In this document: piece by piece, positions 28,019 through 36,319 of the stretch
How the letters are laid out: every line of letters begins with the position of its first letter
Numbering within the stretch: position 1 is the first letter of the stretch
From: Thioalkalivibrio sp. AKL19
Lineage (GTDB): Bacteria; Pseudomonadota; Gammaproteobacteria; Ectothiorhodospirales; Ectothiorhodospiraceae
Assembly: GCF_000420165.1 (NCBI RefSeq)
Contig: NZ_ATUK01000010.1
Span: forward strand, 558,001 to 622,000
DNA: 64,000 bases
Direction: 5' to 3'
The notes under the pieces: generated by a model
What the model was told of the DNA's origin: nothing
Seen by the model: the letters and a program-made list of their open reading frames with translations, nothing else
The model's database searches: none
Translations under genes and position numbers: made by a program

Positions 28019-29584
28019 TTAGCCGGCCGATGCAGTGCCCGGATGGCCCTCTTCGGTCACGGGTTCGACCCGAAGCTTGAGCCCTTCTATGGCGGTCACG
28101 CGGACCTTCTGGCCCTCGCGGACCGGCACCGAGGTCTCGGCGTTCCACTGCTCGCTGTGGACCCAGACCCGGCCGCTGCGCTCGAAGTCCTCGCGCGCCT
28201 CGCCAATCATGCCGATCATCTCTTCATAGCCGGTCGCGGGCTTCTTGCCGCGCAGGCTGAACAGGCGTCCCAGCACCCAGACCGACAGGATGCCGATGGC
28301 GATGGCCGTGCCGATCACCAGTGGCAGGGCCACGTTCAGGTTGGGATCGTCCCACAGAATGATCGAACCGGTGGTGAATGCCACAATGCCTCCTATGCCC
28401 AGGGCCCCGAAACTGGGCACAAAGGCCTCCGCGATCATAAAGATCATCCCCAGCAGCATCAGCGCCAGGCCCGCATAGTTCACCGGCATCACCTGCAGCG
28501 CGAAGAACGCCAGGATCAGCGCGATCGAGCCAATGACCCCGGGGTAGATCGCACCCGGATTGGCGAGCTCGAAGATGATGCCGTAGATCCCCAGCAGCAT
28601 CAGGATATAGGCAATGTTCGGGTTGGTGATCACGGACAGCAGCTGGGTGCGCCAGTCCGGGTCCATGCGCACGATCTCCAGTCCCTCGGTGGCGAGGGCG
28701 CGCTCACCGTCATGCATGCGCACGGTGTGCCCGTCGATCTGGGCAAGCAGGTCGTCCAGGTTGTCCGCCACGAAGTCGATGACGTTCTGCTCCAGGGCCG
28801 CGGTCGCGGTCAGGTTGGAGCCCTCGCGTACCGTCTCCTCGGCCCAGTCGGCATTGCGCCCGTAGCGTTCGGCCAGGCCGCGGATATAGGACACCGCATC
28901 CTCCAGCACCTTGCGCCCCATCGCGTCCTCGCCGCGCCGCGGCTCCGGGTCGTCCTCCAGCAATTCCTCCTCGCTGGCCGGTTCGACCTCGCCGTTGGCC
29001 GTTGCGTTATCGTCCACGGGCTCCTCGGACGCCGTGTCCGCCTCCTCGTCGCGTGCGTCGCCATTGGCCTCGTCGGCATCCCCGTCGCCACGCGCGTCTT
29101 CGTCGGGTTGCGGCGGATCCATGCCCGGGAGCCCGCCACCGCCCATCTGCACCGGCGTGGCCGAACCCAGATTGGTGGCCGGGGTCATGGCCGCAACATG
29201 CGACCCGTAGAGCATGTAGGTGCCGGCGCTCGCCGCGCGCGAGCCGGACGGATGGACATAGGTCACCACCGGCACGTCGGATTGCAGGATGTCCTTGATG
29301 ATACTGCGCATACTGGAATCCAGCCCGCCCGGGGTATCCAGCATCAGGATCATGATCTCGGCGTCCTCGGCCTCGGCGCGCTCGATGCCGCGACGGATGT
29401 AATCGCCGGTGGCCGGGCCGATCGCGTCCTGCACCGTGAGCATCAGGGCATGGCGTCCGCCGGTATCCGCCAGGCTCGCGGCGGCGAGCCAGCCGGCACC
29501 GAGCACCAGCAAGGCCAGCCACAGCAGGTGGCGCCAGCGGCGCCCTGCGCCCGATCCCGCCTTGCGTCCAAATGAAACCCGCAT
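28019..29584 (-). CDS. NfeD-like membrane serine protease with acidic insertion
   Basis: 521-residue NfeD1b-type protein. A signal/anchor segment (about 20-38) leads to a ClpP-class periplasmic protease domain with catalytic S119 in GSRAASAGTY and probable catalytic K225 in MGRKVLEDAV. Four or so membrane helices (about 320-430) and a C-terminal NfeD OB-fold domain follow. Between S119 and K225, residues about 148-220 form an insertion of mostly Asp, Glu, Ala and Gly; archaeal homologues have only about 40 residues between the two catalytic positions. It is expected to cleave stomatin-like proteins and pairs with the slipin downstream. Confidence 0.9.
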   Translation of the reverse strand: MRVSFGRKAGSGAGRRWRHLLWLALLVLGAGWLAAASLADTGGRHALMLTVQDAIGPATGDYIRRGIERAEAEDAEIMILMLDTPGGLDSSMRSIIKDILQSDVPVVTYVHPSGSRAASAGTYMLYGSHVAAMTPATNLGSATPVQMGGGGLPGMDPPQPDEDARGDGDADEANGDARDEEADTASEEPVDDNATANGEVEPASEEELLEDDPEPRRGEDAMGRKVLEDAVSYIRGLAERYGRNADWAEETVREGSNLTATAALEQNVIDFVADNLDDLLAQIDGHTVRMHDGERALATEGLEIVRMDPDWRTQLLSVITNPNIAYILMLLGIYGIIFELANPGAIYPGVIGSIALILAFFALQVMPVNYAGLALMLLGMIFMIAEAFVPSFGALGIGGIVAFTTGSIILWDDPNLNVALPLVIGTAIAIGILSVWVLGRLFSLRGKKPATGYEEMIGMIGEAREDFERSGRVWVHSEQWNAETSVPVREGQKVRVTAIEGLKLRVEPVTEEGHPGTASAG

Positions 29585-29696
29585 GGGCTTCCTCTCCCGT
29601 CAGGATGGATTCGTCGTACACTGCGTGCGCACACGCGACAGCCGACACCTCCACGATAAACCAAAGGCCGGACCGGCGCCGAACCCGCAAACCCGC

Positions 29697-30305
29697 ATGG
29701 AAACGCAGGCAATGCAGACCCCGCCCGAAACCCTCACCGCCGTGATCCTGGCCGGCGGCCAGGGCCGGCGCATGGGCGGGCGCAACAAGGGCTGGGTCGA
29801 GTACCGCGGGCGTCCCCTGATCGAATACGCGATCGAGCGCCTGCGTCCCCAGGCCGCGCAGCTGGCCATCAGCAGCAATACCGATATCGACCGCTACCGG
29901 GCGCTGGGGTTTCCCGTGCTGACCGATTCCCACCCCGATTACCGCGGCCCGCTGGCCGGGATCGCGGCCGCATTTGCAGCCTTCCCCGATCACGAGATCC
30001 TGTGCGCACCGGTCGACGCACCCGAGCTGCCCCGCGATCTGGAACGGCGTTTGCGCCAGGCACTCGAAGCAGGCACGGCCCCCGCCGCCATCGCCCACGA
30101 CGGCGAACGCCTGCAGCCCCTGTTCGGCCTGCTGCGCCCGGTCCTGGCGGACCGCCTGGACCGGGAACTGGCCCGCGGCGCCCTGGCGGTCGGTCGCTGG
30201 TTCCGCGACGTCGGCGCGCTCACGGTGGACTTCTCCGATCAGCCCCGGGCCTTCGCCAACATCAACACGCCAGAGGACCTCCAGCCATCGCCACCCGGGC
30301 CGTGA
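29697..30305 (+). CDS. mobA: Molybdenum cofactor guanylyltransferase MobA
   Basis: About 202 residues. Transfers GMP to molybdopterin to make the bis-MGD cofactor of DMSO-reductase-family enzymes. The nucleotidyltransferase signature VILAGGQGRRMGGRNKGWVE is near the N-terminus, followed by GPLAGIAAA and the CAPVDAPELP metal site. The start is uncertain between ATG 29697 and ATG 29712; neither has a good ribosome binding site. It heads a mobA-mobB-moeA run that could serve the molybdoenzyme at 8.6 kb. Confidence 0.92.
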   Translation: METQAMQTPPETLTAVILAGGQGRRMGGRNKGWVEYRGRPLIEYAIERLRPQAAQLAISSNTDIDRYRALGFPVLTDSHPDYRGPLAGIAAAFAAFPDHEILCAPVDAPELPRDLERRLRQALEAGTAPAAIAHDGERLQPLFGLLRPVLADRLDRELARGALAVGRWFRDVGALTVDFSDQPRAFANINTPEDLQPSPPGP

Positions 30306-30345
30306 CCGCTATACTGACCCGCCCGAGCCCTGGGGGAAAACGCCC

Positions 30346-30888
30346 ATGATCGAACCGACAAGCCCCACGTCCCTGCCCCGCATCGCCTTCGCCGCCTGGA
30401 GCGGCAGCGGCAAGACCACGCTGCTCAAGGGCGTGATCCCGGCCCTGCGCGCCCGCGGCCTGCGCCCGGCGATGATCAAGCACGCCCACCACGAGTTCGA
30501 CGTGGACAAGCCCGGCAAGGACAGCTTTGAGCTGCGCCACTCCGGGGCGGACCAGATGCTGGTCGCCTCCGGGCGGCGTTACGCCCTGATGGTGGAGACG
30601 CCGGAGACCGACGACGGCCGCGTGCCGGACCTGGACATGCTGTGCGCGCGGCTGGACCCGCGACGCTCCGACCTGATCCTGGTCGAGGGCTTCAAGCAGT
30701 GGGACCTGCCCAAGATCGAGGTACACCGCCCGTCAGTCGGCAAGCCGCCGCTGTACCGCGAGGTCGGCGGGGTGGTCGCGGTGGCCACCGACGCCACCAG
30801 CCTCGACTTCGACGGGCCGCTGCTGCCGGTCAACGACCCGGATGCGGTGGCCGCCTTCATCATCGACTATCTGGACATCCATCCCTGA
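30346..30888 (+). CDS. mobB: Molybdopterin-guanine dinucleotide biosynthesis protein MobB
   Basis: 180-residue GTP-binding accessory protein of MobA. The P-loop reads AAWSGSGKTTLLKG, followed by MIKHAHHEFDVDKPGKDS (the conserved KH..H and D region) and LILVEGFKQWDLPKIEV. It starts 40 bases after mobA and ends 20 bases before moeA. Confidence 0.94.
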   Translation: MIEPTSPTSLPRIAFAAWSGSGKTTLLKGVIPALRARGLRPAMIKHAHHEFDVDKPGKDSFELRHSGADQMLVASGRRYALMVETPETDDGRVPDLDMLCARLDPRRSDLILVEGFKQWDLPKIEVHRPSVGKPPLYREVGGVVAVATDATSLDFDGPLLPVNDPDAVAAFIIDYLDIHP

Positions 30889-30908
30889 ACCCGAAGCGGA
30901 GACACCCC

Positions 30909-32165
30909 ATGCCCGAGGCTGCACCCGGCTGCGACGAGTTCGACCCCAACGCCAAGACCCTGGAGCAGGCCCGCGCCGCCATCCTCGAGGTCTGCCGGAC
31001 GATCACCCAAAGCGAGCAGGTCACGCTGGAAGAAGCCCTCGGGCGCACCCTGGCCCAGCCGGTTCACGCGCGCATCGACGTGCCCCCGGCCGCGGTCTCG
31101 GCCATGGATGGCTACGCCCTGCGAGCCGCGGATGCAACGCAAGGTACCCGCCTCGCGCTGGTGGGCACATCGGCGGCCGGACATCCCTGGGATGGCGAGG
31201 TGCAACCGGGCCAGTGCGTGCGCATCCTGACCGGCGCGGTCGTCCCGGCAGGCGCCGACGCGGTGATCATGCAGGAGCAGGTGGAGCGCGGCGACGATGC
31301 CATCACCCTGCAAAAAGGCGGCTTGGCACCGGGCCACAACATCCGTGGCACGGGCGACGACACCGCGGCCGGCTCACCGCTGTACGCCGCCGGACAACGC
31401 ATCGGCGCCGCCGAGATCGGAGTCCTGGCCAGCCAGGGTATTGCCGGGGTGAGCGTGCTGCGCCGCCCGCGCGTAGCCTTCTTCTCGACCGGGGATGAAC
31501 TGGTCTCGGTCGATCAACCGCTGGGCCCGGGACAGATCCACGACAGCAACCGCCACACCCTCCGGGCCCTGCTCGCAGCCTATCCGGTCGATGCCATGGA
31601 CTATGGCGTCGTCCGCGACACCGAGGAGGAGGTCTCGCGCGCCCTGACGCGCGCCGGCGAGGAGGCCGACCTGATCATCACGACCGGGGGCGTATCGGTC
31701 GGCGACGCTGACCACGTGACCCGAGTGCTGCAGGCCTCGGGCCAGGTCGGCTTCTGGAAACTGGCGATGAAGCCCGGACGCCCCCTGGCCTTCGGCCACT
31801 TCGGACAGGCGCATTTCTTCGGCCTGCCGGGCAACCCGGTAGCGGTGATGACCACCTTTGCCCTGCTGGTGCGCCCGGCGCTGCTGCAACTGGCCGGCCG
31901 CGACGCGACCGAACCACAGACCCTGAACGCGCGGCTGCTGGAGGATCTGTACAAGACCCCGGGGCGCACGGATTTCCAGCGCGGGCTGCTGGAAACCGAC
32001 GACCGCGGCTGGGTGGTTCGAGCCGCCGGCGGCCAGGGCTCGCACCAGCTGCGCGCGATGAGCGACGCGAATGCCTACGTGGTGCTGCCGCGCGAATCCG
32101 CCGGGGCGCGTGCGGGCGACTGGGTGGAGGTCCTGCCGTTCCGGGAGGTCTTCCCGGAGGTGTAA
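30909..32165 (+). CDS. moeA: Molybdopterin molybdenumtransferase MoeA
   Basis: 418-residue enzyme that inserts molybdate into adenylylated molybdopterin. Conserved blocks are SAMDGYALRAAD, RILTGAVVPAGADAVIMQE, FFSTGDELV, the MoCF domain TTGGVSVGDADHV and the FGLPGNPVAVMTTF loop. The ATG at 30909 follows CGGAG. Last of the three-gene cofactor run. Confidence 0.95.
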   Translation: MPEAAPGCDEFDPNAKTLEQARAAILEVCRTITQSEQVTLEEALGRTLAQPVHARIDVPPAAVSAMDGYALRAADATQGTRLALVGTSAAGHPWDGEVQPGQCVRILTGAVVPAGADAVIMQEQVERGDDAITLQKGGLAPGHNIRGTGDDTAAGSPLYAAGQRIGAAEIGVLASQGIAGVSVLRRPRVAFFSTGDELVSVDQPLGPGQIHDSNRHTLRALLAAYPVDAMDYGVVRDTEEEVSRALTRAGEEADLIITTGGVSVGDADHVTRVLQASGQVGFWKLAMKPGRPLAFGHFGQAHFFGLPGNPVAVMTTFALLVRPALLQLAGRDATEPQTLNARLLEDLYKTPGRTDFQRGLLETDDRGWVVRAAGGQGSHQLRAMSDANAYVVLPRESAGARAGDWVEVLPFREVFPEV

Positions 32166-32177
32166 GTCAGACCTGGC

Positions 32178-32531
32178 TCAATGCGACGCGATCAGCGCGG
32201 CGAACTCCCGCTCCAGCAGGGCCTCGTCACCAAGGTTGAGTTCCACCAGGCGGCGCAGGTGGGACGCGGATTCCAGCGGCATGGCCTCGATCTCCACACC
32301 CACCCACAGGCCCTCGTGCCAGCGCACCCGGCCCTCGAAGGTGATGCGTGCCTCGTCGCTCAGCGGGATGTCCACGCTGACCTCGTCACCATCGGCCATG
32401 GCCGGCAGGTCGGCCGCCTCCAGCAGCACACCCCTCAGGGAGATATCCTCCACGCGGACCGGACAGCCCCCGCCATCGGTCAACAGGGTAGCCGGAAATT
32501 CCAGGGGGATACGTTGAAAGCGTCGCTCCAT
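32178..32531 (-). CDS. PilZ-domain protein
   Basis: 117-residue single PilZ domain, a c-di-GMP receptor fold. The two binding motifs are present: RRFQRI near the N-terminus (RxxxR) and DISLRGVLLE (D-x-S-x-x-G). The segment FEGRVRWHEGLWVGVEI is the usual closing part. Convergent with moeA; no motility or pilus gene is adjacent, so its target is unknown. Confidence 0.87.
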   Translation of the reverse strand: MERRFQRIPLEFPATLLTDGGGCPVRVEDISLRGVLLEAADLPAMADGDEVSVDIPLSDEARITFEGRVRWHEGLWVGVEIEAMPLESASHLRRLVELNLGDEALLEREFAALIASH

Positions 32532-32590
32532 GCGGCAAGACTACCCCCACTCCGCGCCTGCGGCCAAATCGAGAACCATCCGGGAACCCC

Positions 32591-33127
32591 ATGACCGAAA
32601 CCGCCCCGTCCATCGACGGCCAGCCTTCCAGCCTGCTCCGCCGCCTGGCCGCCATCGTCTACGACGCCCTGCTGCTGGTCGCGATCTGGATGGTCCTCGG
32701 CCTGCTGGTGGTGGTCATTGGCAACACCACGGGGCTGTACTCCCCGCGCGCGCATTTCGTGCTCAACCTGATCGTGGCCTGGGGCTTCTTCTACTGGTTC
32801 TGGACCCGCACCGGGCAAACGCTCGGCATGCAGGCCTGGAACATCCAGCTGCGCACCGAAGCCGGGCACGCCGTCAATGCCTGGCAGGCGACCCTGCGTT
32901 ACCTGGTCGCGGTGGCCCAGTGGCTGGTGATCCTGATGGCGATCTGGGCGGTGCGCGAATACGGCGCGGTCGCCATCACGGTGATCACCGCAGCCGCGCT
33001 GTTCGCGCTGGGCCTGTCGCAGTTCCACCCGCGCCGCTGGATGCTGCACGACTGGCTCACCGGCACCGAGCTGGTGCGCATCCCCGGCCTCGCCAAGCCC
33101 CGCTGGAAGCAGAACCGCAAGACCTGA
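32591..33127 (+). CDS. RDD family membrane protein
   Basis: 178-residue protein with the RDD signature near the start (RRLAAIVYDALLLVAIW, the conserved Arg-Asp pair), three or four membrane helices (about 18-42, 50-75, 100-118, 125-145) and a FYWFWTRTGQTLGMQAWNI loop. RDD proteins are poorly understood; some have sodium-proton antiport activity. Divergent from the PilZ gene. Confidence 0.88.
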   Translation: MTETAPSIDGQPSSLLRRLAAIVYDALLLVAIWMVLGLLVVVIGNTTGLYSPRAHFVLNLIVAWGFFYWFWTRTGQTLGMQAWNIQLRTEAGHAVNAWQATLRYLVAVAQWLVILMAIWAVREYGAVAITVITAAALFALGLSQFHPRRWMLHDWLTGTELVRIPGLAKPRWKQNRKT

Positions 33128-33159
33128 CGCTCCCCGGATCCAACCACGACGCGCCCGAC

Positions 33160-33378
33160 CGAAGGTCAAAAGCGGCTAACAGGAAGGCGCGAAGATGGGA
33201 AGGCTTTTTGGGCAGGCGCTCGTGCTGCCCGGACGTGCAGCGCCACCATCACCGTTCGTTTTTGTCCTGACGCCCCAACACCAGAACCTTCCCGTCTTCG
33301 CGCCTTCCGGTAGATGCTTTTCGTCCTTGAACTTCTTCCCGCCTTCCTACCTTCCTGTGAATCGCTTTTGACCTTTCG
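33160..33378. mobile_element. Inverted-repeat-bounded element, MITE-like (putative)
   Basis: The ends are inverted: 33160-33184 begins CGAAGGTCAAAAGCGGC and 33352-33378 is its imperfect inverse. A second inner pair follows: 33182-33203 (GGAAGGCGCGAAGATGGGAA...) against 33287-33308, with one mismatch. About 220 bases lie between the RDD gene and the SGNH lipoprotein gene, with no coding potential seen. Being mobile is inferred from structure only. Confidence 0.5.
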
Positions 33379-33391
33379 TGGTCGGCAATCA

Positions 33392-34024
33392 TCAGGGGGC
33401 GAGCCAGAGGCCGAGGTCGTCCAGGGCCTCGGCGATCTCGGAGGCGATGCGGCGGTAACCACGGGCATTCGGGTGGACCGGGTCTGCACGCAGATCGCGC
33501 TCGGACAACACGCCGGAGAGCACGCCCTCGATCAGGGCCACCTGTTCTTCGCGGGCGAGTTCGCGGTAGATCGGATCGTCCCGCAGCCGGCCGGTGGCGG
33601 CCCCCAGTGCGGAGGCCCGCGGCACGCCCAGCAGGACAGGACGGGCCCCGTGGTCGCGGACGGTGCCGACCAGGGCGCGCAGATCCTCCTTGACCGCGGT
33701 CGGCTCGCGCTGGCGCAGGAAGTCGTTGCCGCCCAGCCAGATCAGCACCAGGTCGGGTTCATGCTCGCGCAGGCTCGGGCCCAGACGCTCGCGGGCGCTG
33801 TTGGCGCGGTCGCCCGGCACCCCGTCGTTGATGATCGTCCAGCCGGTGATCGCCGCCAGGCGTGTCGGAAAATCCTCGCCGCCCCCCGCCCCGGTTCCAT
33901 GCGTCACGCTGTCGCCGAAGGCGAGCACCGTCGCCTGCCGCGGGAGCGGATCGAAGTCACCGGGCCCGGAACCGCCACAGGCGGCCAGCAGGGCCACGAG
34001 CACGACCAGGAACAGCGCACGCAT
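33392..34024 (-). CDS. SGNH hydrolase lipoprotein (TesA-like esterase)
   Basis: 210-residue GDSL/SGNH esterase or lysophospholipase. The four blocks are FGDSVTHGTG (catalytic Ser), VPGDRANS (Gly), WLGGNDFLRQ (Asn) and DPVHPNARGY (Asp, His). The N-terminus has a lipobox LLAAC, suggesting attachment to a membrane rather than free periplasmic TesA. The start at 34024 has GAGG upstream; ATG 34036 overlapping the lptG stop is an alternative. Confidence 0.88.
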   Translation of the reverse strand: MRALFLVVLVALLAACGGSGPGDFDPLPRQATVLAFGDSVTHGTGAGGGEDFPTRLAAITGWTIINDGVPGDRANSARERLGPSLREHEPDLVLIWLGGNDFLRQREPTAVKEDLRALVGTVRDHGARPVLLGVPRASALGAATGRLRDDPIYRELAREEQVALIEGVLSGVLSERDLRADPVHPNARGYRRIASEIAEALDDLGLWLAP

Positions 34025-34032
34025 CCCGTCCC

Positions 34033-35106
34033 TCATGTCTGGCGCCCCATGCGTTGCAACGCCACCAGTGCCAGGATCAGGAACAGCGCCACCGGCAGGC
34101 TCGCCGCGACCACCGGGGGCAGGTTGTAGACCAGCCCCAGATGGGTCATGGCGCGCATCACGATGGCGAACGACACGCCGATGGCGATGCCGATGAACAG
34201 GCGCCGACCGGCGCCACCCTCGCGCTGCGAGCCGAACAGGAACGGGACCGCCAGCAGCAGCATCACGAAGGTACTGGCCGGCAGGGTCAGTCGCTGCCAG
34301 AACGCGACCTCGTAGGGGGCCGAGTCCAGGCGATTTTCCTGCAGGTAGTCGATATAGCGCGCCAGATTCTGTGCCGCCATCTGGCTGGGCTCGACCACCA
34401 GCACGTCGAAGTACTCCGGTGCGATCAGCCGGTCGATGGTCTCCGTCTCCAGGCGCTCGGCCTCGACGCGCTCCAGCGACAGCCGCGAACGCTCCACCTC
34501 CTCCAGCCGCCAGGCCCCGTCCTCGTACTGGGCACTCCGCGCACGCGTGATCTCCCGCGGCTCGCGGTCCGCATCCACCTCGATGATGCGCACGCCGATC
34601 AGGCGATTCCCCGGCAGGACCGTATCCGCCTGCACCATGCGCCGCCCGTCGCGCGCCCACAGCCCAATCGGGCTCACGCTCAGTTGTTCGTCGAAGGCCG
34701 TGGCCTTGAGGTTCTGGGCCCGGCTCTCGGCGGCCGGGGCGAAGAACTCGCCGACCACCACCATCACGACCACGACCACCAGGCCGGCCTGCATCACCCA
34801 GGCGATGAAGCGCCCCAGCGTCATCCCGGCCGCGCGCATCGCGGTCAGCTCGCTGTTCGCGGCCAGGTTGCCCAACCACAGGAGTCCGCCCAGGAGCGCC
34901 GCCGACGGCAGCATGTCGTACATCCGCCGCGGCAGGGTCAGCGCCACGTACAGCAGCGCCTCGCTTAGCCCGTAGTTGCCGCGTCCGGTATCGCGCAACT
35001 CGTCGATGAGCGCGAACACCGCATCCAGTGCCACCAGCAGGACCACGGCCAGCGCGGTCCCGATCAGGACCTGGCGCATGATGTAGCGGCCCAGAACGGT
35101 CGTCAC
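34033..35106 (-). CDS. lptG: LPS export permease LptG
   Basis: 357-residue inner-membrane subunit of the LptB2FG transporter that extracts lipopolysaccharide. It has the N-terminal helices, a periplasmic beta-jellyroll region (about 130-270) and three C-terminal helices. The coupling-helix region NSELTAMRAAGMTLGRF is characteristic. It starts with a GTG at 35106 overlapping the lptF stop (GTGA). Confidence 0.93.
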   Translation of the reverse strand: MTTVLGRYIMRQVLIGTALAVVLLVALDAVFALIDELRDTGRGNYGLSEALLYVALTLPRRMYDMLPSAALLGGLLWLGNLAANSELTAMRAAGMTLGRFIAWVMQAGLVVVVVMVVVGEFFAPAAESRAQNLKATAFDEQLSVSPIGLWARDGRRMVQADTVLPGNRLIGVRIIEVDADREPREITRARSAQYEDGAWRLEEVERSRLSLERVEAERLETETIDRLIAPEYFDVLVVEPSQMAAQNLARYIDYLQENRLDSAPYEVAFWQRLTLPASTFVMLLLAVPFLFGSQREGGAGRRLFIGIAIGVSFAIVMRAMTHLGLVYNLPPVVAASLPVALFLILALVALQRMGRQT

Positions 35107-36230
35107 GCTGTCACCTCGTCCGTGCCCGGCTTGCGCGCGCCAGGGGCGGTTCCCCGCCCGAGCCCCAGCATGCCCTTGCGCCAGGCCAGTACCAGCCACA
35201 GCACCAGCATCACGCCGTGCGTCCACCACAGGCCCAGCGCCAGTGGCGTACGCCCGTCGGCCAGCTGTCCCTGCCCCAGGATCAGCAGATTGGCGTACAG
35301 CACATAGACCCCGATCGCAGCCGGGATGCGAGCATAGCGTCCGGTCCGCGGCGGCACCTGCGCCAGCGGGAGCGCGATCAGGCTCAGCACCAGGATGGAC
35401 AGTGGCATGGCGATGCGCCATTCCAGTTCCGCGCGGTGCTCGGGACGATGCCTCTGTTCCCAGAGCTCCAGTGTCGACATCGCATTCAGCGAGCGCCTTC
35501 CGGCCCCGGCATCCGGTTCCGTGATCTGGGTGCGCAGGCGCTCGAACTCGAGCATGCGGAAGCTGCCTTCGCCCGGCACGCCGACGTGGCGATAGCCGTT
35601 CTCGAGGATCAGGAAGCCACTGCCCTCGGAACCGGGATCGGGGATCGCGCGTTCGGCCACGGTCACCTGGGCCTCCCCGTCGACCTCGCGGTAGATGAAC
35701 ACCTCCAGCAGGGCCTCGCGGTCCTCGCTCAGGCGCTCGGCAAAGAAGACCTGCTCGCCCACCCGCGAGCGCAGGAAGCGCCCGGGCGTGATGCCGACCA
35801 GATCGGAGCGTGTCTCGGCGAGGTCGCGCAGTTGGTCGATCTGCGCTTCGGTACGTGGCACCACCAGCGTCATCAGCACCAGCAATAGCAACGTAGCCGG
35901 CACAGCCACCCAGAATAGCGCGCGATAAAACGCGGCGAAGGACATGCCGCTGGCCTGTAGCGCCACCAGCTCGCTGTCGCGCTGCAACCGGCCCAGCACC
36001 AGCATAAAGGCCAGGAACAGCGCCACCGGCCAAAGGAACACAATGCCCTTGAACGCGCCGAAGGCGACCATGCCCGGCAGGAAATCCACGGGGATACTGC
36101 CCTCGGCGACATCGCGCAGCACCCGCCCCAACACGCCGCCGATGATCACCAGCAACAGCACGACGGTGACCGCGGTCTGCGTGACCAGCAGTTCGCGGGC
36201 GATGAAACGTTCGGCGCGGCGCAGGATCAT
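35103..36230 (-). CDS. lptF: LPS export permease LptF
   Basis: 375-residue partner of LptG. Typical segments are RFIARELLVTQTAVTVVLL, RLQRDSELVALQASGMSFAAF (coupling helix) and the C-terminal ARKGMLGL-type end. Same architecture of six helices and a periplasmic jellyroll. It diverges from pepA across an 89-base gap that must hold both promoters, as in many gammaproteobacteria. Confidence 0.94.
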   Translation of the reverse strand: MILRRAERFIARELLVTQTAVTVVLLLVIIGGVLGRVLRDVAEGSIPVDFLPGMVAFGAFKGIVFLWPVALFLAFMLVLGRLQRDSELVALQASGMSFAAFYRALFWVAVPATLLLLVLMTLVVPRTEAQIDQLRDLAETRSDLVGITPGRFLRSRVGEQVFFAERLSEDREALLEVFIYREVDGEAQVTVAERAIPDPGSEGSGFLILENGYRHVGVPGEGSFRMLEFERLRTQITEPDAGAGRRSLNAMSTLELWEQRHRPEHRAELEWRIAMPLSILVLSLIALPLAQVPPRTGRYARIPAAIGVYVLYANLLILGQGQLADGRTPLALGLWWTHGVMLVLWLVLAWRKGMLGLGRGTAPGARKPGTDEVTA

Positions 36231-36319
36231 GCGCGCATTACCCCGCGGCCCGCACGGCGCGTGGTCGGGCGCCGCGTGGCGCTGGTACCATGATCGAACT
36301 CATTCTCGGGAGGCATTTG

